Source: Bremia lactucae
Taxonomy: Eukaryota > Oomycota > Peronosporomycetes > Peronosporales > Peronosporaceae
Length of the DNA stretch: 64,000 nucleotides
Assembly (NCBI RefSeq): GCF_004359215.1
Contig: NW_027152055.1
Location: forward strand, 117,526 to 181,525
Reading direction: 5' to 3'
Below are positions 52,400 to 63,969 of the stretch, one piece after another; positions within the stretch are counted from its first letter, which is position 1, and every line of letters starts with the position of its first letter. The notes under the pieces were generated by a model. That model had not been told where the DNA came from. It was given only the letters and a program-made list of their open reading frames with translations, and ran no database searches. Position numbers and translations under genes: made by a program.

Positions 52400-53301
52400 T
52401 ACAGGATGCTCAACAATTAGAGCCGTTGAGACAGCAGAATGTAAACGCTGCTGATGGGCCGGCTTTTCCGCGCGACCCGAAAGCTTGAGAGTCGAAATCA
52501 TTAAGTTTTAGGCGGTTGACAGCGACTCCCTTTTGAGATGATTCGTCAAACTAGACGATGCCATAGATGCTCGTCGTAACAGTGATGATGCGACGAAAGT
52601 GAAATTTGACATGTCCAACTGAGCCGGACGTGCCACATCTTGGGCCTTGGGCTTAAGCTTCAAAACCCATTTGTTTTGGGTCGTAAGAGGTCTTCAGGAC
52701 CCGGCTCAGACAAAAATTTGAGTTGCCAATGGCCGAATACATGACTCGAGTCGAGCTCCTGGATCTGAGACAGGGCAAGCGTGACCTTCACGCTTATGCC
52801 CGGCATTCACGATACCTGGTCAGTTGTATCCTGAGTCATCCAGTAGATGAACAAACACAGGTAACTGTGTCAATTAAAGCTCTTACAGACGGTCCTGTTA
52901 AGACTCACCTATTCCGGCTTAAACTTGAGTCGCTAGACCAAGCAATCTCTACAGCGAAACAGGAGGGCCTTAGATTTAAACAGTCTAATGTCCACTCTGG
53001 CGCTTATCGTCCACCTAGACGACAAGAAAACGGATGTCCAGAACCCATGGATTTATTTTATGTAGAGAGCGAGAAACCTTGCTGTTCAAGTTACAAACGA
53101 TTACAGAAAATATGTCAAAAAATGGGCCACTACGCCTGCGAGTGTAGTGCCTCACAGCCAGTGCCTAAAAGCACTGAGATAAAAGACCGACTTCTCGCTA
53201 GGAATAGCGGAGTACGCAGATCCGACGCTATTGCGAAATCGCAACGGCGAGGTAGATCGTTAAAATACGGTCGGGGTCAGTGGTGCGGAGTGCCCAACTG
53301 A
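52400..53301 (+). pseudogene. Gypsy B gag
   Basis: The open frame 52723-53301 carries the end of the gag capsid region (RHSRYLVSCILSHPVDEQTQ) and an incomplete zinc knuckle (CQKMGHYACEC) after a MDLFYVESEKP block shared with 27000-27118. The upstream part (52400-52720) is broken by frameshifts. Behind it, 53302-53552, nothing is recognisable. Confidence 0.78.
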
Positions 53302-53552
53302 TCCAGCAACGTCAAAAGAATTTGCAGGTTCTTTGACGAAAGTTGCTTGTTCATTTAGGTGCTACTCCTCACCCCATCGTTGCTGCAATGCCTCAAGACG
53401 TATCCATGCGAACTCCGAGGCCTGTGAGAAGGTCCAGAAGATTCTTCTGAAATTCTCTTGAATCGCCTTCGATGACTATCTCCTTGACTTCGTCTCCTGT
53501 TCCGTACTAACCTTCTATTTGCTTCTTATACAGGCACCGCACAATCGTGTCT

Positions 53553-53700
53553 TGTAACGATTGGCGGGGTTGACTTAAACTTAAATCAACTAATCAATAG
53601 AACTGTTTTTCTATTGCTTCAATATTATCAAATTAAGTAATACTGAACTATTAGGTCAAATTATCGATAGATGTACTTCGTCATTTAATTCCTTTTATAG
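53553..53700 (-). repeat. LTR-B inner fragment
   Basis: Reverse complement of the middle of LTR-B (GGTTGACTTAAACTTAAATC, CAATATTATCAAATTA). Both ends are missing. Confidence 0.6.
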
Positions 53701-53838
53701 GAGATCCCTCCAGTAATAAAGGGTGTGATCCAAATCACAATGTAAATTTGGATTCGTTAAACGAGGCGAGCCCGATTTTACCTCCCCATCCACATCCATT
53801 GAAGGAGCGGTGAAGAGCGTTTTCTTGCTGAACGCCTC

Positions 53839-54075
53839 TTGAACTACCGTAAGGTAAAGGGGGCTCGAACGAGTTGTCTCGTTCGTTGGCGAGGAAATCC
53901 TCCCTCGTATGATAGTTATGTACCTCGTACTCAACTGATGATAGACGTTTCGGGTCTTGTTCGGCAGTATGGCGAGACAAATCCTCCTCGACAAAGGATT
54001 CATCAGAAAACGAGCGCTCACGCTCTTAAATGGACTGGTGGCTCTCAATTCCTCTGCGCATCTCACAAGAGATGA
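53839..54075 (+). pseudogene. Gypsy C chromodomain
   Basis: The frame reads KGARTSCLVRWRGNPPSYDS and RTQLMIDVSGLVRQY, the pattern of an integrase-linked chromodomain. The flanking 53700-53840 matches 63480-63600. Integrase itself is not attached here. Confidence 0.7.
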
Positions 54076-54346
54076 TCGTCCTTTAATGATAAACTTTAAG
54101 GGAGTATGCCTCCGTAAAGACATGACCTGCACCCTTATACAATATACATATGAGTCCCTCACGAGTGGCAAGGTATCCCTGCCTCTCTAGACAAACGGTT
54201 CAGCTTGTAGCGAGCACCGACTAGGGTCCGGTTTTCGTTCACGGAAACCATCCAATTTATCAAGCCAGAGCTCACGTCCCATGTTTGGCATATTCTATAC
54301 AAATGCTGCCCAAGCTTGAAACAAAGGTTTGGCATCCTTTGCCCGC

Positions 54347-54778
54347 TTACAAGTGTACCACAATGCCGGAAAAGTCACCGATGAAGAATTCCGTCTCATC
54401 CTCACCTGGCTCGTGAAGCCTAGATAAGTCGAAAAACGGAATATGGTACCGATTGTTAGTCATATCAGTTAGAGGGCAACCAAGGCTTCTTTCGGGAGCG
54501 AACCGCAAAATATTGCGGTCCCTCTCCCGTTGGCTCATGTTAACGTTAAAGCTAACATGGCTCTCGGAGCGATCCTTTCAATCACACCGCTCATGGTGAT
54601 GCACACTAGCACTGCCAGTAGCATTTACGAGCATTTCGTTCCTGGTGATGCATACTGACATAAATAGAGTGGTCGTCTTCCATAGAGTCATCACATGATG
54701 ACTCGGCACCAAATGGTCTGTCGAAGCGTCAAATAGCTCCGTCATCACCACATTAGAGTCCGTAGGCTTAACGGGCAT
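54347..54778 (-). pseudogene. Antisense ORF of gypsy C, copy at 54 kb
   Basis: Lies between a plus-strand chromodomain and the polypurine tract at 55192, reading on the opposite strand. It contains MTELFDAS (ATG 54745), a DDSMEDDHSI-type acidic block in another frame, and SFNVNMSQRERDRNILRFAP, all matched at 63690-63969. Frameshifted; function unknown. Confidence 0.55.
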
Positions 54779-55191
54779 GCCCAGGTTGATCCGGAGGTCT
54801 CAATAGTTGACAGCGAGTTGGAAGATGACACCGACCCAGCCTAAACACCTACGATGCGAGCCGCAGGAGACTTGTAACTGCCACCTGCAATGAGAGTAGG
54901 AGTGATCACCTCTAATTGGAGTAGGAGATGACTTTCCCGCCAAGTAGACGCATTGGCGACTACTATGAAACATTTGCAGAGCTAACATTTGCACTGAGCC
55001 ATGCAGATGCCAGCTTTGCGGCCTCGCAGGCGACGCGCACGGGTGTTGTTACCGTTAGCCTACGAATTGATTTTTGAACAATTTATAATGCAATAAAGCT
55101 GGAGTTTTTGAATAGGACATCAATTTTGCAAAAATGACGAGGAAGTACATAATTGTATTAATCCGTCACTCCACATCCGTGACTGTTGGTT

Positions 55192-55207
55192 AAGGGGGGG
55201 GCGGTGA
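55192..55207 (+). other. Polypurine tract before LTR-B
   Basis: AAGGGGGGGGCGGTGA directly precedes TGTAACGGG, so the following LTR is a 3' LTR of a plus-strand element. The 54779-55191 stretch has no sense gene; the upstream part of the antisense frame may reach about 54994. Confidence 0.65.
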
Positions 55208-55275
55208 TGTAACGGGTGTCCCGTTTTTATGAAAAATATTACGTATACGAGGAATAATTTATATTATTCGTGAAT
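55208..55275 (+). repeat. LTR-B, 5' end only
   Basis: Reads TGTAACGGGTGTCCCG and about 50 further bases of LTR-B, then breaks off into family C sequence. Confidence 0.6.
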
Positions 55276-55412
55276 ATAGACCATGAGCGAGCCCGTCGCC
55301 GCGAGTTAGCGGTGAAGGTCGATAATATTTCTCTTGACCAGTTGAAAAATTGTGCGCAAGTTGCGACTGATCAACTGCCGAACGAACGGACACATCAGTC
55401 ACTTTAAAACGA
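55276..55412 (+). pseudogene. Antisense-ORF coiled-coil fragment of gypsy C, flipped
   Basis: The plus strand reads DHERARRRELAVKVDNISLD and then QVATDQLPNERTHQ. This matches the minus strand at 63300-63480 (QVATDQLANERTHQYFQNEL). It is followed directly by plus-strand integrase tail, so one of the two is inverted. Confidence 0.6.
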
Positions 55413-55414
55413 GC

Positions 55415-55759
55415 TTGACGAATGTGGCCAGCAATAAATTACTGCCCAAATATATCGGCCCGTTTCGTGTACTGCACGGCCAAGGCAATGCAGACACGAT
55501 CGACCTGCCTCGTAAGATGCGTACGCATCCTACGTTTTATGTCAAACATCCCTGCTGTTACCATCGGTACGAGGCTTCTTCCGATTCCGAATCACATTGG
55601 CACGGCCTAAGGAGTCTGCCAAAGCCTAATTATACCGAGCTAAAGCATAATAGTTTCGGTATAGAGTCTGGTTCTCGCAAACCAGACGATCCACTGCATC
55701 CTCGAAGGATGAGATCTTTTGACGAGCTGTCACCCTACTGGTACAGGCAGAGGTTGTAA
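55415..55759 (+). pseudogene. Gypsy C integrase C-terminal part
   Basis: The frame reads ASNKLLPKYIGPFRVLHGQG, the C-terminal barrel of gypsy integrase, then LPRKMRTHPTFYV and a hydrophilic tail. It matches 63017-63320. Confidence 0.72.
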
Positions 55760-57560
55760 CGGACCACGAGATGAAGAACTTGGCTTAACCGCGGACAAAC
55801 TTCGCAAGCACGTATGTACTTGCGGACGATTCATTCTGGCGCAGCCAGTAGAAGTCACGACTTATCGTGAGATAGGTCTTTCACGTCCACGATGAGCACT
55901 TATTGGTCATCGTGGCATTCAAACATCATGCGTAAGCGCGTATCAGTATGGGTGAGGATGACGACACGAGGTTTGTCGCAAGGAATGGCTTGCATACTGT
56001 AACCCATTGCGTGTTGTGAATCGATCTGTTGAGGATCAATACAATTTTAACAAACCTTATAAGGATTGTTGGGATGGATTTTAAGGTAATTCATCAGCTC
56101 TTTATCGGTCTTACTTTCTTGACAAGCTCTGCTAACGCCGTCAAGCAATGTTGACATTGAAACATTTATTGGCCTTTTGCTCACTGTTGATTTGCACAAC
56201 CGGCTCAAAATTGGGCCGGCTCGAAAGGGCATCATCAACAATATTAAGTCTTCCTAATTTATATTCCAGGGAGAAATTTTTTTCAGCGAATAAAGACAAT
56301 CGTCTCGCCATTCTTTGCGAGAGATTTGAAATATTTACGTCCGTGCGTAAAGACGCATGGTCCGTATCAACAATGAAAGGTCTACCTCCCAAGTGATAGT
56401 TCCTAAACTTAGCCAGTGCATATTTCATGGCAAGGAGTTCTTTGTCATGCACTGGATAGATGCATTCTGCTGGTTGAAGCTGACACGATTGATAACAGAC
56501 GACGGGCTCGGCGCCGTATGTGCCATATTGCAAATAACGCACAGCCGATTGCAAAATCGCTGGCGTCACAGACCACATGAAATGGTGTATGTCGGTCCGC
56601 AATCGCCAGGATTGGCGATTGCAGCAAGCTTTGCTTGATATATTTTAAACGAACGCTGACAATCATCGTTCCATGACCACCTTGCACTTTCTTCAATAAC
56701 GAAGACAGATGTACTGTCGTTTTGACATAATTGCGGGAGTACTTGTGTAAGTACGCCGCCGAGAAACTTTCGAAGTGCCTTTCTATCCACTGGCACAGGT
56801 CAGTCGGTGATCGCCTTGATCTTTTCCGGATCAGGGCGTACACCATGATTACCCAAGATGCATATTTCGCTTGCAGGGAATATGAACTTCTTGAAATTTG
56901 CATGCACCTTATGCTTACGCATAAGTGTAAGAGACTTTCGGACGTGGGTGCGATGTATTAAAACTTCCGACTTTCATTTCAAGGCTCTGCTATGAACGAA
57001 GACGTCATCAAAACAACTCGGTGCACCGATCTGAATAGATTGGTTACACGTCTGTTAAATGTCGCAGGGGCATTACTTAGTCCCTGTGACATAACTAGCC
57101 ACTCCTATAGCATTGCGCTTGGGGTGATTACTGCTGTGAACGTGATATACTCTTCACGCATAAGGATCTTATAGAATCCATCCATCAGATCCATTGACAA
57201 AAAAGGGGGAAATATGCAAATAATCGAATTTCTTTTACATTCTATCAAGGATAATGGTTACCTCATTTGGACCGGTACCGTTGCAGCGTTCAATTTGTTG
57301 AATGCATGCACAATCCGCCATCCTCCTGTTGCTTTATGCACACAAAAGGTTGGAGAGCTATGTGGGGAGGTTGACTTCTTCGCATGGCCCGCTCGACAAA
57401 TTCTTGCCGATCGCTAATACTTGTTCACGAGGCAATGGCCACTGCTTCATGATACCGTATTACGAAACTGGAATCGGATCGATTTCGTGTCGAGTGCTTT
57501 TTTTATCCTTAGGCTACTGGCATGGTACCAATTCAGGGAGTTCATAGGCGAAATTAGCTA
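55760..57560 (-). pseudogene. Gypsy C RT, RNase H and integrase finger
   Basis: Minus strand from the right: RT fingers and palm (about 56950-57560, decayed), RT thumb (56566-56796; RKALRKFLGGVLTQVL, RWSWNDDCQRSF), RNase H (56141-56602; YPVHDKELLAMKYALAKFRN, VDTDHASLRT, DDALSSRPNFE) and the integrase H2C2 finger region (55760-55990; KYVRACEVC). The integrase core is absent; plus-strand integrase tail begins at 55759. Confidence 0.75.
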
Positions 57561-57609
57561 ACGCTGGTTTTAGTCGATGTTTGAGCGATATGTGTCTCTA
57601 CCACAAGCA

Positions 57610-58090
57610 TTGTAATTCGGAAAATAGTATCGTGGACGTATACGTCGATAATTTATTGTTGACCAAAGAGTGAATTGGTTCATAATTTCTTCATTGCCAT
57701 GAGTGTGCTATCAATTGTGGACCCTAAAGAGATGAAAATTTTGGGCATGCGTGTGGTGCTTAATGATGGAGTCTACATCTTAGGCCAGCAAGCCACTATC
57801 GAAGAAATTCTGAATTAGCATGGGCTTGTCAACGATAACGGCGCACATTCGCCCATTTGCGACGACAGCAACGCCACAGACGAAAACCCTGTATTTAAAG
57901 GCGTACCGGGGAACGGAGAACGAGCAAACGAATCACGATCTCTAGTCGCTCGTAGGGAGGCTTCTGTGGCTATCTCGTTGCACCCAATCCGATGTGAGCT
58001 TTGCTGTCAACAAGGCGACACGGCGCACACAAATCAGCCCCCTGTCAGTGATTGGAAGCTAGCCAAAATTATTATGCGATACCTGTGAGG
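57610..58090 (+). pseudogene. Copia reverse transcriptase fragment
   Basis: Plus-strand reading across frames gives VDVYVDNLLLTK, KEMKILGMRVVLNDGVYILG and HGLVNDNGAHSPI, then VSDWKLAKIIMRYL, the palm end and thumb of a copia RT related to 1200-1700. No LTR or other domain adjoins it. Confidence 0.7.
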
Positions 58091-58700
58091 AATGAGGGTA
58101 AATTACGACTGAATTGAAATTTAGTTTTACTAATCGATACTTTGGTATACTCCTTAAGGTATCACCTATCCTAAAGCTTATTCTTACTAAGTATCATCTC
58201 TCCTAATTGCGCAAACATTTACTTGTTTTTATGATGGCGCATACGTAAAATTGAATTAAAGAAAATGAATGTTCAAAAACAAATCGAAATGAGTGGCTAA
58301 GGGCTCAGCGAGTTGACTGGTCCTGACATCCTCCACGATCTGATTCCTCGTTGACGCTGATTGAAACGGTGACGAGATCCTTCCAGTGGGAGACGTGGCG
58401 GGTATATTTCACTTTTTCTCAGCTTGCATCTTCCTTTGTTATGCCATGCCATTGTACGAGCCAGTATGGTTGACGATTGATTTGGCTTTTCTTCAAGAGA
58501 CGATCAATAATTTGAAGATGATCCGCTGTGCCATGCTTTGAATGCGTATCGTTACTTGTTAATTCCAAAAAAGGGTGCTGAACAATTAGAACACTAATTT
58601 TGATGCTTTAGGTATCGGACGACTTCGAAACCTTTCCGGTGTCGGCTCATACTTTGATAGAACATCAACATTACAAGGTTGGATTAATCCTATTCATACT
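58091..58700. other. No feature recognised
   Basis: AT-rich, with no supported frame or repeat in this window. Confidence 0.5.
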
Positions 58701-59975
58701 TGTGGTAACTTGAGCCTTGCCACATTAGGATTAATTAGTTTGATAATTTCGAATGGTCCCACCTTCTTGCCGCGAACTACAAGTTGCTACCTAATGACAG
58801 CGTCGTATGTCGAGTTATCACCAGAAGTTCGTAAGCTACTTCAACAAGGCTACGCCAGAGATGTTGAGTTTATAGAAGTATGGAAAAGCTTCGAAACAAT
58901 TTCGTTGTTTGTCAAGCAAGAAGAATTGTTGTTTTTGCGCACATCAAATAAGCTTACACGTCTTTGCGTGCATAAGGAAAGTGATATCGGTATATCTTGA
59001 TTCGGCAATAGCTGCTCATCCGGGCAATCGCAGAACATACTTGCGAGTTGCTCAGTGGTATTACTGGAAATCGTTGCAGCAAGACGTCAAGAAATATGTC
59101 AAAACTTGTGAAAACTACGCACGTTGAAAACATGATAATTAACGAAAAAACGGATTACTTATGCCAATTCCAATACCGAATGCTTGCTGGCAAGTGGTGT
59201 CAATAGACTTCATAACAGGGCTTCCTGTGTCTAATGGATTTGATGCCATCCTAACTGTTGTCGATAAGTTTTATTAAGCGCACGAAGTACGCAGCAATGC
59301 ACGTTAATGACGATGCATGCACCATAGCAAAAGTATCTTTCGATGCTGTCGTTCGACACCATGGTCTTCCAGAAATTATCATCAGTGACCAAGATAGCAA
59401 GTTCACGTCCATGTGTTAAAAGTCTTTGATGACGATCATCGGTTTTATCTAAGTATGACAACCGCTCATCGGGCTCAAGCCGATGGACAGACCGAGCGCC
59501 AGAACCTTGTGGTAGAAGACGCACTCAGATGCATGGTATCTTACCATGGCACTGACTGGGCCGACTTGGGAAGCACGAAGTATGCACACTCTACACTGGT
59601 TAGCGCATCCACTGAATATTCTCCCTTTGAAATAAATAAGGCAAGAAAAAGGAACGCTCTGGATGGCAATAGGCTATGTACTGGAATAGTCAACCAAAGG
59701 ATTTTGACGTATACGCAAAAGAGTTTATCGAAGAACGAGCAAAGATCATCGATCATGCTCGCAGAAATCTTTCGAAAGCACAAGCTTCGCAAAAGCAATA
59801 TTACGATCAAAAGCGCAGAATAAAGCAAACTGAATTCAAGTTTGGAGTTCTAGTTATGCTTGATACTCGCAGAATATCGTTGAATTACGCTGCAAAAGAT
59901 ATGGGGGCACCAAGAGCTAAGAGTCTCAGCCTCCTCCCGGGGCAGAGTTGGCACCGAGGGCGAACAAAGTAAGCG
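58701..59975 (+). pseudogene. Gypsy family D integrase
   Basis: The plus strand has the finger (HPGNRRTYLRVAQWYYWKSL, then VKTCENYA), a core start ([20 protein letters not shown]), the second Asp in LPEIIISDQDSKF, and QADGQTERQN with the Glu. The tail frame (59676-59972) contains ARRNLSKAQASQKQYYDQKR. Stops at about 59275 and 59418 break it. It is a different lineage from families A-C. Confidence 0.78.
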
Positions 59976-59987
59976 TATACCTCGTTG

Positions 59988-61109
59988 TTAGCAACTAAAA
60001 TCGCACTTATGAAAGTGGATATTGTCCACGACAGTATCATCAGGCCGGCGCGCAAGCGCATCAGCTACGACGCTTAAAGCACCATTAGTGTGGTGTAAGC
60101 TAAACGTATATTGAGCGAAGGTGGTCAGTATCGAGCCAACTTCGGCGATAATTTCGGATGATGAAGCAGCCAAGAGCAGGCGCTATTGTCTGTGAAGATC
60201 TCAAACTGATGGCCATAAAGGTGATGACTCCATTTTCTAATCCAGCTTTGATAGCAAATAGCTCCTTTTCGTGAGCAGGCCAATTTATCTTATGGACTCC
60301 AAGCTTATTTGAATATAACGCTACTGGATGGTCATGTGCTTATTTGAATATAACGCTACTGGATGGTCATGTCCGTTGAGAAATGCGATAAAACACCTCC
60401 AACGCACGACCCTGATGCATCAGAACAAACGGGCGTGAAAAGTTGGGCAAAGTCAGCACAGATGCGACTTGTAAGGCAGACTTCAGCGTTACGAAGGAAT
60501 CCTTCTGTTCTGCATTCCAGACCCATGGAGAATCTTTCTTAGCGATATGGCTCAACGGCAGAACTATGTGCGCAAACTGATTAAAGAAAGCGGCGATAAT
60601 GATCGGCAAGACCTAGAAAACTTTGCAATTTTTTTACACAGGAAGGAAGGGTGGCCACTTAGTGATTGCTTCCGTCGTCGTATTATCAACGGATAATCCT
60701 TTGCCAGACACAGTGTGCTCCAAAAAGCTGACCTCTTGACGCGCAAACTTGCTCTTGCCGATGTGGGCGAAGAGTGTTTCCTTGCCTAATACGTCGAACA
60801 CGTATCAAGATGTTCAAGATGCTCGTCGTAAGAGACGGACAATTTGCATATATCATCCAAATATACCACAACGAATGGGATATTTCCAAACAGAATACGC
60901 ATCAAACGCGACCAAATGCCAGGCATTCCAGCAAGGCCCATCGGAGCAACACACCACTGATACGTCTCATTTGATGTACGAAGCGCTATGTACTTTTTGC
61001 TATCCGGATGGATACGCATATGATGGTACCCTTGAGCTACTGTGAAATAGCTCATAGTTTGCATAGAACCGAACAAATTAGTCGATTCGCGGCAAATGTA
61101 TACTAACAT
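59988..61109 (-). pseudogene. Gypsy family D RT and RNase H
   Basis: Frame 60786-61109 reads YFTVAQGYHHMRIHPDSKKY, APMGLAGMPGIWSRLM and the catalytic VVVYLDDI. Then the thumb and connection (60367-60609; WVWNAEQKDSFVTLKSAL) and the RNase H end (59988-60173; VVADALARRPDD) follow. It lies head-on to the integrase at 58701-59975. Confidence 0.78.
60303..60372. repeat. Perfect 35-bp tandem duplication
   Basis: The unit beginning GCTTATTTGAATATAACGCT occurs twice, back to back (60303-60337 and 60338-60372), without mismatch. As 35 is not a multiple of three, it shifts the RNase H frame. Confidence 0.95.
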
Positions 61110-61143
61110 ATTTCTTCTTTGTTGAAGAAAAATGTAAAAGTGG

Positions 61144-63690
61144 TCATGGAACGCTGATTGTCAGCGTTCCTTTGAGCGTATCAAGCAAAGCTTGATGCAA
61201 TCGCCAATCCTGGCAACTGCGGACCAAGACCAGCCATATAATGTGGTCTGTGACGCCAGCGATTTTACAATCGACTGTGCGTAAATGCAAGATGACACAT
61301 ACGGCGCAAAGCGCGTTGTCTTTCATCAATCGCGTCAGCTTTAACCAGCTAAACGCAACTGACCGGTGCATGACAAGAAATTTTTTGCTATGAAGTACGC
61401 ACTGGCTAAATTTTAAGTTCTATCTATTAAGAGATAGACCGTTCATTGTATATACGGACCATGTGTCTTTTCGCACGGCCGTAAACAGTCCACACGAATC
61501 GCAAAGAATGGTGAGATGGTTGTCTTCTTTCGCGAAGCATAACTTCTTTGGGGAGTATAAGCCAGGACAACTTAACGTCGTCGCTGGTGCTTTTTCGCGA
61601 CGGCCCGATTTTATGCCGGCTGCGCATCACAACAGCATAATGCCACTGTTACAGCAATCAACAGTGAGCATAGGGTCACTATTGTATCAATAAGTGTTCC
61701 ATCGTCAACATACTTGACGATGTTAGAAGAGCTTATCAAGACGATGAGTTTCTTAAAGGGTTGTGGGATTACCTTACAGTTCCATCAGAACAATACTTGA
61801 AAGACTTGTCGAAATTGTATCGATCTTACTGTATTACACAGCCATTGCTCGCGACACACCTCGTATCGTCGACATATAAAAATTTGCGTTTACGCATCAT
61901 GTATGAGTGCCGCAATGCACCAAATAGTGGTTCATCGTGGACGTGCAAAGACTATCTCACGATAAGTGGCGGCATCTTCTGGCCACGCTAGTATGAGCTC
62001 GTCCGCAAGTACATACGTGCTTGCGAAGTTTGTCACCGGGTGAAGCCCAGATATTCATCTCGTGCTCCGTAACAACATGTACCTGTTCCGGCAGAGTGTT
62101 GGCAGTCTGTATCCCTGGACTTCGTCTTCGGATTTCCCGACAACGAACATAAGAGTAGTGGTATTCTTGTTCTTGTTGATCATTCAGCAAAATGGCACAT
62201 CTTGCTGCAGTACCGAGTCGATCACAGCCAAAGGCTATGCTAGTATCTTTGTTGACACGATATTTCGACTCCATGGCTTACTTTGTGAACTGGTCTCATA
62301 TCAAAGCCCTAGATTCACGGCCGAATTTTGGCATACAGTGTTTAAAACACTTGGAACACAGTTGAAAATGTCAACACCTGATCATTCTGAGATAGATGGT
62401 CAGACGGAGCGTGCAAACCGTAATCTCGAAGAGATACTTCGCGGATACGCGTGCCTTTCACGCGTTGGAGCGATTTCTTGCTGATGGTAGAATTTTCCAT
62501 CAGCAATTCAGTGCATGCTTCTACAAAACATATACCGATTTACGTGAATGGCCTTACGCCGCCCACGTATACCCACCTGTTTAAAATCGATTATTATTCA
62601 AGGGGGGAGGAACTCGCTCGAGCAAAGAACATTCTACCTCTTGCTTATCACGCATTAGCCCTAAGGTCAATGCGAAGGATACCAATGTTGATTTAAGTAA
62701 CATTGAAGTGAACAATCTCAGTGATACCAAAAATAATATTACTGACACTTATCATCGAAAACAATATTATGAAGAATACTTTCAATAACGAGGAGATTGA
62801 TCTCTCCGCAACGTGAGCAGGTCGCACTGAAAACAAAAATAAAATCGAGTCAATAGCAGAATTTCTATTGGCTAGATATGCAGTGGTCCGTTTAGTACAG
62901 GAGTCCATCGCTTATCCGGTGGACCGACAGAAACAGAGCTCCGACAAAAGTTCAAAAGCAAATATACTTTCATTTAACGTTAATGACCTAGTCCTGCTGT
63001 CTATGGTAAACCAATAGTGACGAATGTGGGCAGTAATAGACTACTGCCCAGGTATATCGGCTCGTTTCGTGTATTACACCGCCAAGGCAATGCGTTCACG
63101 ATCGAGCTGCCAGGTAGGATTTGTACGCATCCTACGTCTTATGTGGGCGTACCATCAGTACGAGGCTTCTTCCGATTCCGGATTATACCAGGACGGTCTA
63201 GGGCATCCTCCAAAGCCTGATGGATCAGAGCCGAAGCCTTATGGTCTCAGGACAGAGTCAGATTCTCATGAAACAGACAATCAACTCTTTCTTCCAAGGA
63301 AGAGATTTTCTGACGAGCTGCCACCAGCTCGTTTTGAAAGTACTGATGTGTTCTTTCGTTCGCCAGTTGATCGGTCGCAACCTGGGAACATGTTGTCAGC
63401 TGGTCGCGAGAAACATAACCATCCGTCACCGCTTACTTGCGGCAACGGTGTCGTTCGTCATCAATGGCCTCCCTGAAATAGTGATGGGTGTGATCCAAAT
63501 CACAATGTTGATTCGGGAATGTCAAACGAGGCGAATTCGATTTTACCCTCCCCCATATACATTGACGGATTCAAGTGGTGAAATTGTTTTTCCTTGTTGA
63601 ACGCCTCGCGATTCACTGTGAGGTAAAGGGGGTTCGAACGAGTTATGTCGTCCATTGTCATACCAGACCAACGAATTAGGTCAACCTTAA
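61144..63690 (+). pseudogene. Gypsy C pol: RNase H, integrase, chromodomain
   Basis: Plus strand in order: RT end and RNase H (61144-61690; TDHVSFRTAVNSP, YKPGQLNVVAGAFSRRPDF), finger (61870-62040; KYIRACEVCHRVKP), core (62060-62550; DGQTERANRNLEEILRGYA), a linker, the C-terminal barrel (63017-63130; RLLPRYIGSFRVLHRQGNAF) and a worn chromodomain (63600-63690). All parts are in the same direction, unlike the other family C copies. Many frameshifts. Confidence 0.78.
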
Positions 63691-63969
63691 AGAAAATCAA
63701 GCTTTCTTTTCAGGAGCGAACCGCAGCGTATTGCGGTCCCTCTCCTGCTGGCTCATGCAAACATTAACGCTAACTTGGCTATTGGAAAGATCCCTTGAAT
63801 CACTCCTTTCCTGCTGATACACATTAGCACCCCACCGCCAGCACTCTTTCCTTCACGAAATTAGTTCCTGGCGACGCATACTAACGTCAGCAGATTGATC
63901 ATCGCCCATGGAGTCATCATCAAATGACTCCCCACGAAAGAGGCCCGACGAGTCGAACAACCTCGTCAT
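63247..63969 (-). pseudogene. Antisense ORF of gypsy C, copy at 63 kb
   Basis: Read from ATG 63969: MTRLFDSSGLFRGESFDDDS, then MSQQERDRNTLRFAPEK near 63710. After decayed sequence antisense to the chromodomain, an open frame (63247-63429) reads QVATDQLANERTHQYFQNEL and AARQKISSLEERVDCLFHEN, a probable coiled coil antisense to the integrase tail. The same order, acidic start to C-terminal coiled coil, is seen in family A. No domain recognised. Confidence 0.55.
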
